NCBI GenBank assembly: GCA_947497145.1
Contig: CANMFQ010000002.1
Span: forward strand, 303,693 to 367,692
Source of the DNA: an uncultured Flavobacteriaceae bacterium
GTDB taxonomy: Bacteria; Bacteroidota; Bacteroidia; Flavobacteriales; Flavobacteriaceae
Direction of reading: 5' to 3'
Length of the DNA: 64,000 nt
The notes under the pieces are model-generated. The model was not told the DNA's origin. It did no database searches and saw only the letters and a list, made by a program, of their open reading frames with translations. Made by a program: the position numbers and the translations under genes. Positions 1 through 9,878 of the stretch are shown here, one piece after another (the stretch's first letter is position 1; the number at the start of each line of letters is the position of its first letter).

Positions 1-39
1 CGAGCAGTTTTTATAAATAACAGTATGATAAAAGTAAAT

Positions 40-912
40 TTAACCTTTACAAATATTTAAAACTAGCTCTCCTTGAGATGGAGTAGGACCATCTTTAATA
101 GCAAGTTCATCAGTAGGAGCAGTGATTTCATAGCTGTGTTCTTCTTCAAACCTCCCTGCTACGTAGGTGAAAACCAATTCTGTAGTACCTTCTGGTACAT
201 CAACATTATGAGAAGTTGCACTACCGGCTTCCAAAGTATATTCGGTAACGGTACCATCTATGTTTACAGTGATTTTTGCACCATCCCATCCATCGCCATA
301 GCTATCTGCAAGTTCCATAACGTATCTTCCTGGTACAGGTGATGGTGGAATACATTTGATAGTTCTGTCATATTGAAAAGGAGAAGCTAAGAACGAACCA
401 GATAGAGTACTTGTGTTACCTGAATTTGTAAACACACGGCCATCTGTTAATGTAGAAGCTAATCTAAAAAAGATAACATCTCCACCGTCAAAATCACCTT
501 CAACTAACCCTAAGTTAGTTAATGCTTGACCAAGTGTTGATTCATATGATGCACGAGGTAGTCCAAATGGGCCTTCTTCGAATTCACTAGCTGGAACAGT
601 AGCTACTAAAACTTCGGCAGGACTTACGTTGCCATTATCAGGAGTATTGTCAATAAAATTAACGAAGATTTCCATCTTCTCTAAAAGTTTGCCATTTTCT
701 ACATCTTGGGCTTCCACGGTAAATCCGTAAATAGATGAAGTGTCAAATCTATCGTAGTCGCCTCCTGAGGTGCCTACAGTTCTAAGAATGGCTCCTCTTG
801 TTGTGGTTTCGAATATCTCATCTATAACTTTGTCGCCATCATCACAACCTGTGAGAAGTAAACCAGCGAAAGCGATGATTGTCAAATATTTTAAATTTAT
901 TTTCATTGTCAT
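40..912 (-). CDS. Secreted lipoprotein of a SusCD operon, with a DSYGDGW motif
   Basis: The 290-residue product has a lipoprotein signal peptide ending LLLTGC, with the lipid-carrying cysteine near residue 23, so it should be anchored in the outer or inner membrane. No enzyme motif is visible. Around residues 200-212 it has DSYGDGWDGA, a motif that recurs in secreted flavobacterial proteins as DSYGDGWNG and usually sits in a small beta-rich module. The gene begins 8 bp after the SusD-like gene and is surely co-transcribed with it, so it is probably an accessory surface lipoprotein of that uptake complex. A second ATG two codons in (906) is an equally good start. Substrate unknown. Confidence 0.8.
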   Translation of the reverse strand: MTMKINLKYLTIIAFAGLLLTGCDDGDKVIDEIFETTTRGAILRTVGTSGGDYDRFDTSSIYGFTVEAQDVENGKLLEKMEIFVNFIDNTPDNGNVSPAEVLVATVPASEFEEGPFGLPRASYESTLGQALTNLGLVEGDFDGGDVIFFRLASTLTDGRVFTNSGNTSTLSGSFLASPFQYDRTIKCIPPSPVPGRYVMELADSYGDGWDGAKITVNIDGTVTEYTLEAGSATSHNVDVPEGTTELVFTYVAGRFEEEHSYEITAPTDELAIKDGPTPSQGELVLNICKG

Positions 913-920
913 TTCATTTT

Positions 921-2597
921 TTAGTTAGCAGGTGGGAATGCTGGTCCAGCAGGATTAGTATCCCAAAAAACTTGAGTTTTATTATCTGTTCGTTGAGTCA
1001 GATTAGAATTGGTAACCACTTCGCTTGAAGGATATAAGAATGTCCTTGGGAAGGGCCCAGGGTTAAGCTCCCAGTTTGGTGATAGCGTAGTAGGGAATCC
1101 TGTTTTTCTATAGTAATTATAGGATTCCGCAGCTCCTCCGTATAAAGCTACCCAATATTGCTCAGAAAATAGATTAATCTTATCATCCCCTGTTGCAGCA
1201 GCATAATCATCCATAATGTTATCAACAAAAATAGTTATTTCAGCTTCTGTTGGTTCTGTAGATAAATCTGATTCAGTATCTAGTGCTGCAAAGGTTTTTA
1301 CTTTAGCAATAGATTTTTCTATACCTGCCTTTAAAAAGGCGGTTGCGTCACCACCTGTTGCAATTGCGTTTTGCCCTTTCCAAAATTCAACATAAGAGGA
1401 TAGAATTATTGGCTCAATACCTGCTCCTTTACCACCTCTACCAAGATTTACTTTTGAAAAACTACCGTCATCAAATAGTCCAGCTGCTGGGTATACTCCA
1501 GAAGCAGTTCTAGTAAAGCCATCAGGAGGAGTACCTTCATTATTTCCATGTGATCTTCCCCAATAACCCTGTTTTAAATAGCAATAATCAAAACCAGCAT
1601 AATGTGCTGGAACCGGTGCTAATGAACATACTAAGGTTTCTTCGTTTGGTCCATCTGAATCTTCAGCCCCAGGAGTTGTTTCACTTTGTCGGTGAAAATA
1701 ATATAATCTCCTAGGATCTGAGGTATTAAGCATTTTAGCCATTAGCCAATTGCTTTTGTAGATGTCTGCTCCTGATGTTTGATAATCATCAGCATAATCA
1801 GGGTGGCGATTGTCCGGAGCGTTGTCTCTAGTGCCAAATTGCCATTCAAAATCATCAGCTGCACTGCTTATGTAGTTGTTGCCAGCTACAATAGCGTTGA
1901 ATGATGCAGCATCACCAGTAGTAACTGCGGCTCTTAAACGAATACTATTTATCAGTTTAATCCATTTCCCCGTATCTCCTTCATAAAAGAAATCTGTAGC
2001 GCCTTGGGTAGAAGGTTCTGCAGCAAAAAGTGCCTCTGCTTCACTCAATAGATTCAAAGCCGAATTATAAACTGATTGTCCGTCGTCCAGCATTGGGGCT
2101 GGAAACTCTACAGGATTATTTGCTTGTGTGAATACAGCTTCTCCCAAGAAGTCTACTGTAAGCATAAGCATATGCGCTTGAAGGGTTTTGCCAACAGCAA
2201 TATGAAAAGTAAAGTCGGTGTCCGATTCTTCATTTATAGATTCAAGGGTACTTACGTTTGTGAAAATACCAACTTTTACTCCACTATCACCTATTCCATT
2301 GCTGCCACTACTATATAATCGCTCCCAAACACCATTGAGTGTATTTCCCGGATATGCGTTAAAATAGTTTCTGCCGTTCATATATTCAATTCTAGTTAAT
2401 TCAGCGGCTCTATTGTTAAATACTTGAATATTAGTACCGTAGGCTAATTGAATTGAATTTAAAAGCAAATTAGGATCTGCTTGATTAGATGCGAGATCGT
2501 TGGGACTTACCTTTAGATCTAAATCAGTTGTTTCACAAGAATTCAAAAGCGTGCCTGCTATGAAAACCGTCAAAACATATTTTAATATTTTTTTCAT
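921..2597 (-). CDS. SusD/RagB-family outer-membrane nutrient-binding lipoprotein
   Basis: This 558-residue protein has a short signal peptide ending LLNSC (cysteine 21), as expected for a surface lipoprotein. The mature start, with DLKVSPNDLASNQADPNLLLNSI, and the later YNYYRKTGFP and FPRTFLYPSSE segments match the SusD-like family (probably the SusD-like_2 branch). SusD proteins cap a SusC barrel and capture the nutrient. The gene lies 25 bp downstream of the SusC-like gene in the same direction. No glycoside hydrolase or peptidase is in the operon, so the substrate (glycan, peptide or other) cannot be told. Confidence 0.9.
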   Translation of the reverse strand: MKKILKYVLTVFIAGTLLNSCETTDLDLKVSPNDLASNQADPNLLLNSIQLAYGTNIQVFNNRAAELTRIEYMNGRNYFNAYPGNTLNGVWERLYSSGSNGIGDSGVKVGIFTNVSTLESINEESDTDFTFHIAVGKTLQAHMLMLTVDFLGEAVFTQANNPVEFPAPMLDDGQSVYNSALNLLSEAEALFAAEPSTQGATDFFYEGDTGKWIKLINSIRLRAAVTTGDAASFNAIVAGNNYISSAADDFEWQFGTRDNAPDNRHPDYADDYQTSGADIYKSNWLMAKMLNTSDPRRLYYFHRQSETTPGAEDSDGPNEETLVCSLAPVPAHYAGFDYCYLKQGYWGRSHGNNEGTPPDGFTRTASGVYPAAGLFDDGSFSKVNLGRGGKGAGIEPIILSSYVEFWKGQNAIATGGDATAFLKAGIEKSIAKVKTFAALDTESDLSTEPTEAEITIFVDNIMDDYAAATGDDKINLFSEQYWVALYGGAAESYNYYRKTGFPTTLSPNWELNPGPFPRTFLYPSSEVVTNSNLTQRTDNKTQVFWDTNPAGPAFPPAN

Positions 2598-2622
2598 GAT
2601 TTTTTGTTTTAAATGCTAGAAT

Positions 2623-5600
2623 TTAGAAAGATGCTCTTAGGCTTATTCCGTAGCGTCTGGCGCTAGGTCCATTTATGAAATCAAAACCTTGACTATTACC
2701 AACACCAGCTCCCTGAATGTTAGGATCGAAATTAGCACCTTTAGGAGTGTTATATGCATCATACCAAAGGTTAAATCCTTGAGCAGTGATACTTAGAGAT
2801 CCAAAAGGGGTTTTGTCTAAGTATTTTGATGGGAATGAATAAGAAAGTGATAATTCTTGCAGTCTTATTACAGAAGCATCATATACTTTAAGTTCTACAG
2901 GGCCAAATAAAATATTATTAAAGAAATAAGTTGAATTGTTTATTTGTTTTTCATTGGGTAGACCGGTAGTTTGATTAACACCTGGCAATATATAGGTGTT
3001 TTCTCTGTCAACGGTTTCTTGAATAATTCCTCGACCCAATAAGGTTGCTACCGTATTTGATACGATATCACCACCTTTTATATGACTGATTTGAAAGCCT
3101 AATCTCCAATTTTTATATGATAATGAGTTGATAAGGTTCATAACATAATCAGGATTCGGGTTACCAATTATAGGAGTATTTCCTTCGCTGTCTTGTTCGG
3201 CAACAACGTAATCACCTGCGTCATCTACTAGGTAATTTCCGTTTTCATCTCTCGATAAAGCTGTACCTACAATAACGCCTAATTGTTGTCCTTTAATTGC
3301 CGCGTTACCTCCACGTGTTAGGTCACTACTACCTGCGTAAATAATGATGTCTTGTTCTTGTTCTGCAACAATAAATTTACTTTTGGTAAAATTCATTCTT
3401 GTGTTCCAGTTGAATCCATCTGATTTGTCACTTCTAAACCAGTCAAGACCCAAATCTATTTCGATACCATCACCTTCAATTTTACCTACGTTACTTTGCG
3501 TAAAAGTAAAACCAGTAGATGCAGCTAAAGGTTCTCTTACAATTAAATCTTTTGTAGTACGATCAAAATAAGTGAAGTCTAAACTAATTCTGTTTCTTAA
3601 GAATTTTGATTCAAAACCAAATTCAATTTCCGAAAGTAATTCAGGCTTTAAGTCTGGATTTGCTTTAAATCCAGCTACTTGGTTTGTGGTTACGTCAGCT
3701 GCATCACCCGAAACTTGAGTGTTTTGCTCAACAATACTTACTGTAGGGTAGGCAGTTGGGAAGGTTGCAGATTGTCCAATACCAGCTCGTAATTTTAGAA
3801 AATTTAACCCGTTTTCCGTTTTTATTCCAGGAAAAGCAGCAGTTGGTAAAAATGATAAACTTGCACTTGGGTAAGTTTGGCTATTGTTTTCTGTAATTAG
3901 GTTAGATACCCAGTCTGTTCTAGTTGAAGCGGTTAAAAATAACATATTGTCATAATCAAATGTAGCTTGTCCAAGGATACCAGCTATATTTCGCTTTTCT
4001 GCATATTGAATAGGTGTTTGATTTGAATAGTTGAAATGTCGCTTAACACCATATACAATTTGACCTGTACTGCGAACTCCTTGTTGGTCAAATTCTGTTG
4101 ATCGTGTTGTTGCACCAACGTTAAAAGTCATGCCAAGTTTTTCTGAAAGATCATAATTACCATTTAAGGCAACGTAGTGATCCCAAATCGTATTATTATT
4201 GTCATAGGTATTTAAGAAACCGAAAATGGCGTCTGAAAATCGTACCCCACCTTTATTCGAGCTTTGTGTATTGCGCTCATTGTAGAAATCCATTCCACCT
4301 CGATAAAGGACATTTAAATTATCATTGATGTCATATTTCAAAGAAGCGTTCCAAAAAAATCTGTTCGTTAACTGACGATTGGTAACGTTTTTCGCGATCC
4401 ATCTTGGATTGATGATATCATTACCATTTCGGTAGTAGATACTTGAAAAATTATCAGGATCTTCGAAAGGTAGACCTAGTAAATCAATACTTCTTGGTGT
4501 GAAAAATATATTAGCAAATAAAGAAAGTCCCTCAGTACCATTACCTAAACTCGCTGCAACTGGAGGAGATAAATAGTCAGACCTTGAGAAATTCATTGTC
4601 GCTGAAACGGTAAATTTATTAGATAATTTTGATCGACCACCAACAGAGATATTAGTTCTAGAAAGTGAGTTTCCGGGAACAAAACTATCATCGTCTAAAT
4701 AACCAACATTAACATTATAGCTTGTATTACCGTCTGCTGTAGCTCCGTTAATATTCACTGAGGTGCTTGAAGTACCCCCGTCAGATAAAAATTCTTCAAG
4801 TGAATCATAAGGCTTCCAAGCATATCTTTTATTGGCAAACTGTCTTGCTAATGTGCTAGTACCTGTGTTAGGGCCATTTGGATTTAAAAATGCTGATGTT
4901 GAGTATGGATGTGCTAACGTGCCATTTTCGTCAATAGCAGGTTGTCTTCCCCATCCAGAAACACCACCTTCTTCAAAGCTAGGTCCCCAGTTACTAAAGA
5001 ACCATCCAAAAGATTGGTCAAAACCATTACCGTATTTAGATTGTTGATCAGGTGCAGAAGCAAACTGATTTACAAAATAAGATTGATTTACAGTAATCTC
5101 TGTTTTTTTAGGGCCAGATGCACCTGAAGCACCAGCTTTGGTTGTAATCAAGATAACACCATTCTTACCTTGAGAACCGTAAAGCGTTGCTGCAGCTAAA
5201 CCTTTAAGTACTTCTACTTTAGCAATATTGTTAGGATCTAAATCTAAGAACCTTGATGAACCTGTATTTCCAGAACGAAAACTTGGATTGTCAACATCAT
5301 TTGGATCGGCGCCACCTGTGCTACCTGCATTAGTGTCACTGCTAAAAGGAACTCCATCTACAACGAAAAGAGCCTGGTTACTACCACTAAAAGAACTTAA
5401 TCCCCTAATGATTACGTTGGTCGCTGAACCAGCCATACCACCTGCAGCGGTGATTTGAACTCCAGAAGCTTTTCCTGCAAGAACACGAGCGACATCACCT
5501 TCTGCTCTTGATTCTAAATCTTCAGAATCAACTGAAGATACGGCAAAACCAAGTGCTTTTTTTTCTCGTTTGATACCTTGGGCGGTTACAACAACTTCTT

Positions 5601-5907
5601 CCAAAGCTTGGGCGTCTTCTTGCATTTGAACATTTATCGTGCTGCTTGCTCCAATAGGTTTCTTTATGTCTTTCTGACCAATGTAAGAAAATAATAAAGT
5701 TTGACCTTCACTACCTTTGATGGAATAGTTTCCGTCAAAATCAGTTTGAGTACCAGTAGTTGTGCCTTCTACAACGATATTAACACCGGGTAGTGGGACA
5801 CCATCTTGGTCCGTTACCGTGCCGGTAATCGTTTTGTCTTGTGCAAAAGATAAATGCACGACAAACGCTAGTAATAGCGTTAAGATTCCATTTAATTTTG
5901 TTCTCAT
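2623..5907 (-). CDS. SusC/RagA-family TonB-linked outer-membrane transporter
   Basis: The product is 1094 residues, a normal SusC length. It has a Sec signal peptide ending LSFAQ, then a carboxypeptidase-regulatory-like domain (about residues 25-110, with GTVTDQDGVPLPGVNI), a TonB-box-like stretch EEVVVTAQG, a plug domain (about 115-260, with VIIRGLSSFSG and the hallmark LKGLAAATLYGSQGKNGVI), and a 22-strand-type beta barrel ending in a terminal phenylalanine (LRASF). It imports the ligand captured by the SusD-like lipoprotein, using TonB energy. It is the first gene of a three-gene leftward operon that diverges from the str operon. Confidence 0.95.
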   Translation of the reverse strand: MRTKLNGILTLLLAFVVHLSFAQDKTITGTVTDQDGVPLPGVNIVVEGTTTGTQTDFDGNYSIKGSEGQTLLFSYIGQKDIKKPIGASSTINVQMQEDAQALEEVVVTAQGIKREKKALGFAVSSVDSEDLESRAEGDVARVLAGKASGVQITAAGGMAGSATNVIIRGLSSFSGSNQALFVVDGVPFSSDTNAGSTGGADPNDVDNPSFRSGNTGSSRFLDLDPNNIAKVEVLKGLAAATLYGSQGKNGVILITTKAGASGASGPKKTEITVNQSYFVNQFASAPDQQSKYGNGFDQSFGWFFSNWGPSFEEGGVSGWGRQPAIDENGTLAHPYSTSAFLNPNGPNTGTSTLARQFANKRYAWKPYDSLEEFLSDGGTSSTSVNINGATADGNTSYNVNVGYLDDDSFVPGNSLSRTNISVGGRSKLSNKFTVSATMNFSRSDYLSPPVAASLGNGTEGLSLFANIFFTPRSIDLLGLPFEDPDNFSSIYYRNGNDIINPRWIAKNVTNRQLTNRFFWNASLKYDINDNLNVLYRGGMDFYNERNTQSSNKGGVRFSDAIFGFLNTYDNNNTIWDHYVALNGNYDLSEKLGMTFNVGATTRSTEFDQQGVRSTGQIVYGVKRHFNYSNQTPIQYAEKRNIAGILGQATFDYDNMLFLTASTRTDWVSNLITENNSQTYPSASLSFLPTAAFPGIKTENGLNFLKLRAGIGQSATFPTAYPTVSIVEQNTQVSGDAADVTTNQVAGFKANPDLKPELLSEIEFGFESKFLRNRISLDFTYFDRTTKDLIVREPLAASTGFTFTQSNVGKIEGDGIEIDLGLDWFRSDKSDGFNWNTRMNFTKSKFIVAEQEQDIIIYAGSSDLTRGGNAAIKGQQLGVIVGTALSRDENGNYLVDDAGDYVVAEQDSEGNTPIIGNPNPDYVMNLINSLSYKNWRLGFQISHIKGGDIVSNTVATLLGRGIIQETVDRENTYILPGVNQTTGLPNEKQINNSTYFFNNILFGPVELKVYDASVIRLQELSLSYSFPSKYLDKTPFGSLSITAQGFNLWYDAYNTPKGANFDPNIQGAGVGNSQGFDFINGPSARRYGISLRASF

Positions 5908-5934
5908 TTTTTAATTATTTGAATTAGCTAGCGA

Positions 5935-5965
5935 CAAAAATCCTAATTTCATGTTAATAATCCAA
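5935..5965 (-). promoter_or_regulatory. Candidate promoter of the SusCD operon
   Basis: Reading leftward, TTG (5965-5963) is followed after 20 bp by GATTTTTG (5942-5935), one base off the Bacteroidota -7 consensus TAnnTTTG. It lies 27 bp before the susC-like start codon. Match by eye only. Confidence 0.4.
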
Positions 5966-6273
5966 GTATATATTAATAAAACTTTATGAATACTTTTCTT
6001 TCGATTATATTTTTTCAGAATCTTAGTTGGCTGTTTTACGGTGTTTGGTTTGTGTTATCTATTAGGTTGATCGGGTCAGATGTTATAAATAGGAATTCGC
6101 TTTTTTTATAGTTTTTTTTTTTTTTTTTTTTTTGATTTTCGCGATTTTGGAATTATGTTGTTTTGTGGTGTAGATTTTTTTGATATCGATGCTTTGTTTC
6201 GGATATTAATATATTGATTATCAACTTGGATTAATTGACGTTGAAAAAAATATAAAAATTTAATACGCTTACG

Positions 6274-6304
6274 TTTGAATATTTGTGAAATAGTATTACA
6301 TTTG
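6274..6304 (+). promoter_or_regulatory. Promoter of the str operon (rpsL)
   Basis: TTTG at 6274-6277 and TACATTTG at 6297-6304 are separated by 19 bp. This matches both boxes of the Bacteroidota primary sigma consensus (TTTG, about 19 bp, TAnnTTTG). Transcription would begin near 6310, giving a leader of about 40 nt before rpsL. Confidence 0.7.
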
Positions 6305-6348
6305 CCAGCCCTTAAACGAGGGTAAGTTTTATATATACAATTTATAGT

Positions 6349-6723
6349 ATGCCAACAATTTCACAATTAGTACGAAAAGGAAGAGCCACAATTACTAAGA
6401 AGAGTAAATCGGCTGCTTTGGATTCGTGTCCTCAACGAAGAGGGGTTTGTACTCGTGTTTACACTACTACACCTAAAAAGCCTAACTCTGCTATGCGTAA
6501 AGTAGCAAGGGTGAGGTTGACTAACGGTAAAGAGGTGAATGCTTACATCCCAGGTGAGGGTCACAATTTACAAGAGCACTCGATAGTATTAGTAAGAGGC
6601 GGAAGGGTAAAAGATTTACCAGGAGTTAGATATCACATCGTCAGAGGTGCGTTAGATACTGCTGGTGTTGCTGGAAGAACGCAACGTAGATCTAAATATG
6701 GTGCAAAACGCCCTAAGAAGTAA
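6349..6723 (+). CDS. rpsL: 30S ribosomal protein uS12
   Basis: The 124-residue product matches full-length uS12, which sits at the decoding centre and controls accuracy. The streptomycin-determining loop reads [10 protein letters not shown] with both lysines intact (residues 43-44), and the second loop [14 protein letters not shown] is also unmutated, so the allele looks like wild type for streptomycin. It is the first gene of the str operon, 45 bp after a well-formed promoter and 24 bp before rpsG. Confidence 0.99.
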   Translation: MPTISQLVRKGRATITKKSKSAALDSCPQRRGVCTRVYTTTPKKPNSAMRKVARVRLTNGKEVNAYIPGEGHNLQEHSIVLVRGGRVKDLPGVRYHIVRGALDTAGVAGRTQRRSKYGAKRPKK

Positions 6724-6747
6724 ACAAAACTTTTTTAAGAAGAAGCA

Positions 6748-7224
6748 ATGAGAAAAAAGCAGGCGAAAAAAAGGCCATTATTACCAGATCCAAGATTTAA
6801 TGATCAATTGGTGACACGTTTTGTAAACATGATGATGTGGGACGGTAAAAAATCTGTAGCATTTAGTGTTTTTTATGATGCGATTGATATCGTTGAAGAA
6901 AAGAAAACGGACGAAGAAAAAACAGCTTTAGAGTTGTGGAAAGATGCATTATCTAATGTAATGCCTCATGTTGAGGTAAGAAGTAGAAGGGTTGGTGGAG
7001 CAACTTTTCAAATTCCAATGCAAATTAGACCAGACCGTAAAATTTCAACTGCTATGAAGTGGTTGATTAGTTTTGCTAGAAAGCGAAATGAAAAAGGAAT
7101 GGCTCAAAAGTTGGCGGGAGAGATCTTGGCGGCGGCAAAAGAAGAAGGAGCTGCAGTAAAAAGAAGAGTTGATACTCACAAAATGGCTGAGGCAAACAAA
7201 GCATTCTCTCACTTTAGATTTTAA
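6748..7224 (+). CDS. rpsG: 30S ribosomal protein uS7
   Basis: A full-length (158-residue) uS7, which nucleates assembly of the 30S head by binding the 3' domain of 16S rRNA. Typical segments are [17 protein letters not shown] at the start, [16 protein letters not shown] in the middle and [14 protein letters not shown] at the end. It lies between rpsL and fusA, with only 6 bp before fusA, so it is translated from the str transcript. In enterobacteria uS7 represses this operon; no equivalent site was identified here. Confidence 0.99.
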   Translation: MRKKQAKKRPLLPDPRFNDQLVTRFVNMMMWDGKKSVAFSVFYDAIDIVEEKKTDEEKTALELWKDALSNVMPHVEVRSRRVGGATFQIPMQIRPDRKISTAMKWLISFARKRNEKGMAQKLAGEILAAAKEEGAAVKRRVDTHKMAEANKAFSHFRF

Positions 7225-7230
7225 TCAGAA

Positions 7231-9363
7231 ATGGCAAGAGATTTAAAATATACAAGAAATATAGGTATTGCAGCGCATATTGACGCTGGGAAAACCACAA
7301 CTACAGAGCGTATATTGTTCTATACAGGTGTAAGTCACAAAATAGGGGAGGTGCATGATGGTGCAGCAACTATGGATTGGATGGAGCAAGAGCAAGAGCG
7401 TGGTATTACAATTACCTCTGCGGCAACTACATGTGAGTGGCAGTTTCCTACTGAAAACGGAAAACCAACTGCTGATGCTAAAGGTTTTCACTTTAATATA
7501 ATAGACACACCAGGTCACGTTGATTTTACGGTTGAAGTAAATCGTTCATTACGTGTTTTAGATGGTTTAGTGTTTCTTTTTAGTGCTGTTGATGGTGTTG
7601 AGCCGCAATCAGAAACTAACTGGAGATTAGCAGATAACTACAAAGTGCCACGTATTGGTTTTGTGAACAAAATGGATCGTCAAGGTTCTAACTTTTTAAT
7701 GGTCTGTAAGCAGGTTAAAGAAATGTTAGGTTCTAATGCGGTACCTATTGTTTTGCCAATTGGTGAAGAGGCTGATTTTAAAGGAATCGTTGATTTGGCT
7801 AAAAACAGAGCTATTGTATGGCATGATGAGGGCTTCGGTTCTACTTTTGATGTTGTAGAAATTCCTGAAGATATGAAGGCTGAGGTAAGGGAGTATAGAG
7901 CTGCCTTGATTGAAGCTGTTGCTGAATATGATGAGGAATTGATGGAGAAATTCTTCGAGGATGAAGATTCTATTACGGAGGAGGAAGTTCATGCTGCTTT
8001 AAGAGCTGCTGTTATGGATAGAGCTATCATACCAATGATATGTGGTTCTTCATTTAAAAATAAAGGAGTTCAATTTTTGTTGGACGCTGTTTGTAGGTAT
8101 TTACCTTCGCCAATAGATAAAGATGCTATTGTAGGTGTAAATCCTGATACTGGAGAAGAAATTTCTAGAAAACCAGATGTTAAGGAGCCGTTTGCTGCTT
8201 TAGCGTTTAAGATTGCTACAGATCCTTTTGTAGGTCGTTTAGCATTCTTTAGAACGTATTCTGGTCGTTTAGATGCTGGGTCTTATATATTGAACAATCG
8301 TTCTGGTAAGAAAGAGCGTATTTCACGTATCTATCAAATGCACTCTAATAAGCAAAATGCAATTGATTATATCGAAGCGGGTGATATCGGAGCTGCTGTA
8401 GGTTTTAAAGATATTAAAACTGGTGATACGATGTCTGACGAGAAGCATCCGATTGTTTTGGAAAGTATGGACTTTCCAGATCCGGTAATTGGTATTGCTG
8501 TTGAGCCTAAAACAAAGGCAGATGTTGATAAGCTTGGTATGGCTTTGTCTAAATTAGCTGAAGAAGATCCAACATTTCAGGTGAAAACTGATGAGGCTTC
8601 TGGGCAGACAATTATATCAGGTATGGGTGAGCTTCACTTAGATATTATCGTTGACCGTTTAAAACGTGAGTTTAAGGTTGAGGTTAATCAAGGTCAACCA
8701 CAAGTAGAGTACAAGGAAGCTTTAACAAAAACTGCTAGCCATAGAGAAACTTATAAAAAGCAATCTGGTGGTCGTGGTAAGTTTGGTGATATCGTATTTG
8801 AAATGGGGCCTGCTGATGAAGATTTTACAGGTTCAGGATTGCAGTTTGTCGATGAAATTAAAGGTGGTAGAATTCCAAAGGAATTTATTCCATCTGTTGA
8901 GAAAGGATTTACTGCTGCAATGAAAAACGGACCATTGGCTGGTTATGAAATGGATACTATGAAAGTGGTATTAAAAGATGGATCTTTCCACCCTGTGGAT
9001 TCTGATGCATTATCATTTGAGTTAGCTGCAAAAATGGGTTATAAAGCTGCTGGTAAAGCTGCTGGTGCTGTAATAATGGAGCCTATAATGAAATTGGAAG
9101 TACTTACTCCTGAGGAAAATATGGGTGATATCGTTGGAGATTTGAACAGAAGAAGAGGTACTATTAGTGATATGAGTGATAGAGCTGGTGCTAAAGTTGT
9201 TAAAGGTACCGTGCCGCTTTCAGAGATGTTTGGTTATGTGACTTCACTTAGAACATTGTCTTCGGGTAGAGCTACATCAACAATGGAATTCTCGCACTAT
9301 GCAGAAACGCCATCTAATATCTCAGAAGAAGTAATAAAAGCAGCTAAAGGTGTAACCGCTTAA
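7231..9363 (+). CDS. fusA: Translation elongation factor G
   Basis: The 710-residue GTPase drives tRNA-mRNA translocation. GTP-binding motifs are all present: [12 protein letters not shown] (P-loop, near residue 18), [11 protein letters not shown] (switch I), DTPGHVDF (switch II) and NKMD. Domains II-V follow, with the domain IV segment SGGRGKFGD and a complete C-terminus. Length and motifs are canonical for bacterial EF-G, not for the mitochondrial-type or EF-G2 variants. It is third in the str operon. tuf is not next to it; rpsJ follows after 10 bp, as is usual in Bacteroidota. Confidence 0.99.
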   Translation: MARDLKYTRNIGIAAHIDAGKTTTTERILFYTGVSHKIGEVHDGAATMDWMEQEQERGITITSAATTCEWQFPTENGKPTADAKGFHFNIIDTPGHVDFTVEVNRSLRVLDGLVFLFSAVDGVEPQSETNWRLADNYKVPRIGFVNKMDRQGSNFLMVCKQVKEMLGSNAVPIVLPIGEEADFKGIVDLAKNRAIVWHDEGFGSTFDVVEIPEDMKAEVREYRAALIEAVAEYDEELMEKFFEDEDSITEEEVHAALRAAVMDRAIIPMICGSSFKNKGVQFLLDAVCRYLPSPIDKDAIVGVNPDTGEEISRKPDVKEPFAALAFKIATDPFVGRLAFFRTYSGRLDAGSYILNNRSGKKERISRIYQMHSNKQNAIDYIEAGDIGAAVGFKDIKTGDTMSDEKHPIVLESMDFPDPVIGIAVEPKTKADVDKLGMALSKLAEEDPTFQVKTDEASGQTIISGMGELHLDIIVDRLKREFKVEVNQGQPQVEYKEALTKTASHRETYKKQSGGRGKFGDIVFEMGPADEDFTGSGLQFVDEIKGGRIPKEFIPSVEKGFTAAMKNGPLAGYEMDTMKVVLKDGSFHPVDSDALSFELAAKMGYKAAGKAAGAVIMEPIMKLEVLTPEENMGDIVGDLNRRRGTISDMSDRAGAKVVKGTVPLSEMFGYVTSLRTLSSGRATSTMEFSHYAETPSNISEEVIKAAKGVTA

Positions 9364-9373
9364 TTTTTAGAAG

Positions 9374-9679
9374 ATGAGTCAGAAAATTAGAATAAAACTA
9401 AAATCTTACGATCATAACTTGGTAGACAAATCTGCTGAGAAAATCGTAAAGACGGTAAAGACAACCGGAGCTGTAGTAACTGGCCCTATTCCTTTGCCAA
9501 CACATAAAAAGATATTTACTGTATTGCGTTCACCGCACGTAAATAAAAAATCAAGAGAGCAATTTCAACTAAGTTCTTATAAAAGACTTTTAGATATTTA
9601 CAGCTCTTCATCAAAAACTATTGATGCGCTTATGAAGTTAGAGCTTCCAAGTGGTGTTGAGGTAGAGATTAAAGTGTAA
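9374..9679 (+). CDS. rpsJ: 30S ribosomal protein uS10
   Basis: A complete 101-residue uS10 with the loop segment [19 protein letters not shown]. It is a 30S head protein and also the NusE partner of NusB in antitermination. It is physically attached to the str operon (10 bp after fusA), while the next gene, rplC, is 199 bp away behind a terminator-like hairpin. The S10 gene therefore seems to be transcribed with fusA rather than heading its own operon as in E. coli. Confidence 0.99.
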   Translation: MSQKIRIKLKSYDHNLVDKSAEKIVKTVKTTGAVVTGPIPLPTHKKIFTVLRSPHVNKKSREQFQLSSYKRLLDIYSSSSKTIDALMKLELPSGVEVEIKV

Positions 9680-9688
9680 GTTAAATTG

Positions 9689-9708
9689 CTATACTGGTAT
9701 AGGTATAG
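9689..9708 (+). promoter_or_regulatory. Small hairpin in the rpsJ-rplC spacer
   Basis: CTATAC (9689-9694) is complementary to GTATAG (9703-9708) across an 8-nt loop. It is followed by the palindrome GACATGTC at 9711-9718. It precedes the terminator at 9758 and may belong to a leader or attenuator, but a six-pair AT-rich stem can arise by chance. Confidence 0.3.
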
Positions 9709-9757
9709 TAGACATGTCCTAAGCTGTGTGCAAGGGAAAGACGGAAAAAAATATATT

Positions 9758-9789
9758 CAGGGTTGAATTATTTTTGACCCTGTTTTTTT
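9758..9789 (+). terminator. Intrinsic terminator or attenuator between rpsJ and rplC
   Basis: CAGGGT (9758-9763) pairs with ACCCTG (9777-9782), extended by one T-G pair, and is followed directly by seven T (9783-9789). It either ends the str transcript or acts as an attenuator 89 bp upstream of rplC. Confidence 0.7.
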
Positions 9790-9878
9790 GTCAAATAATA
9801 GCGTATAATACGAATAATTAATATAAACGGATAAGAGATTTTTATACTAAAAGTTTCGAGTCCAAAATCTAAAATCAA

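Larger units (their letters stand above)
5908..6348. other. Divergent intergenic region with a 22-T homopolymer
   Basis: This 441-bp gap separates the leftward SusC operon from the rightward str operon. It holds a promoter candidate for each side and an uninterrupted run of 22 T at 6112-6133, preceded by a further run of seven T at 6101-6107. No ORF or RNA gene was recognised in it. Confidence 0.7.
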
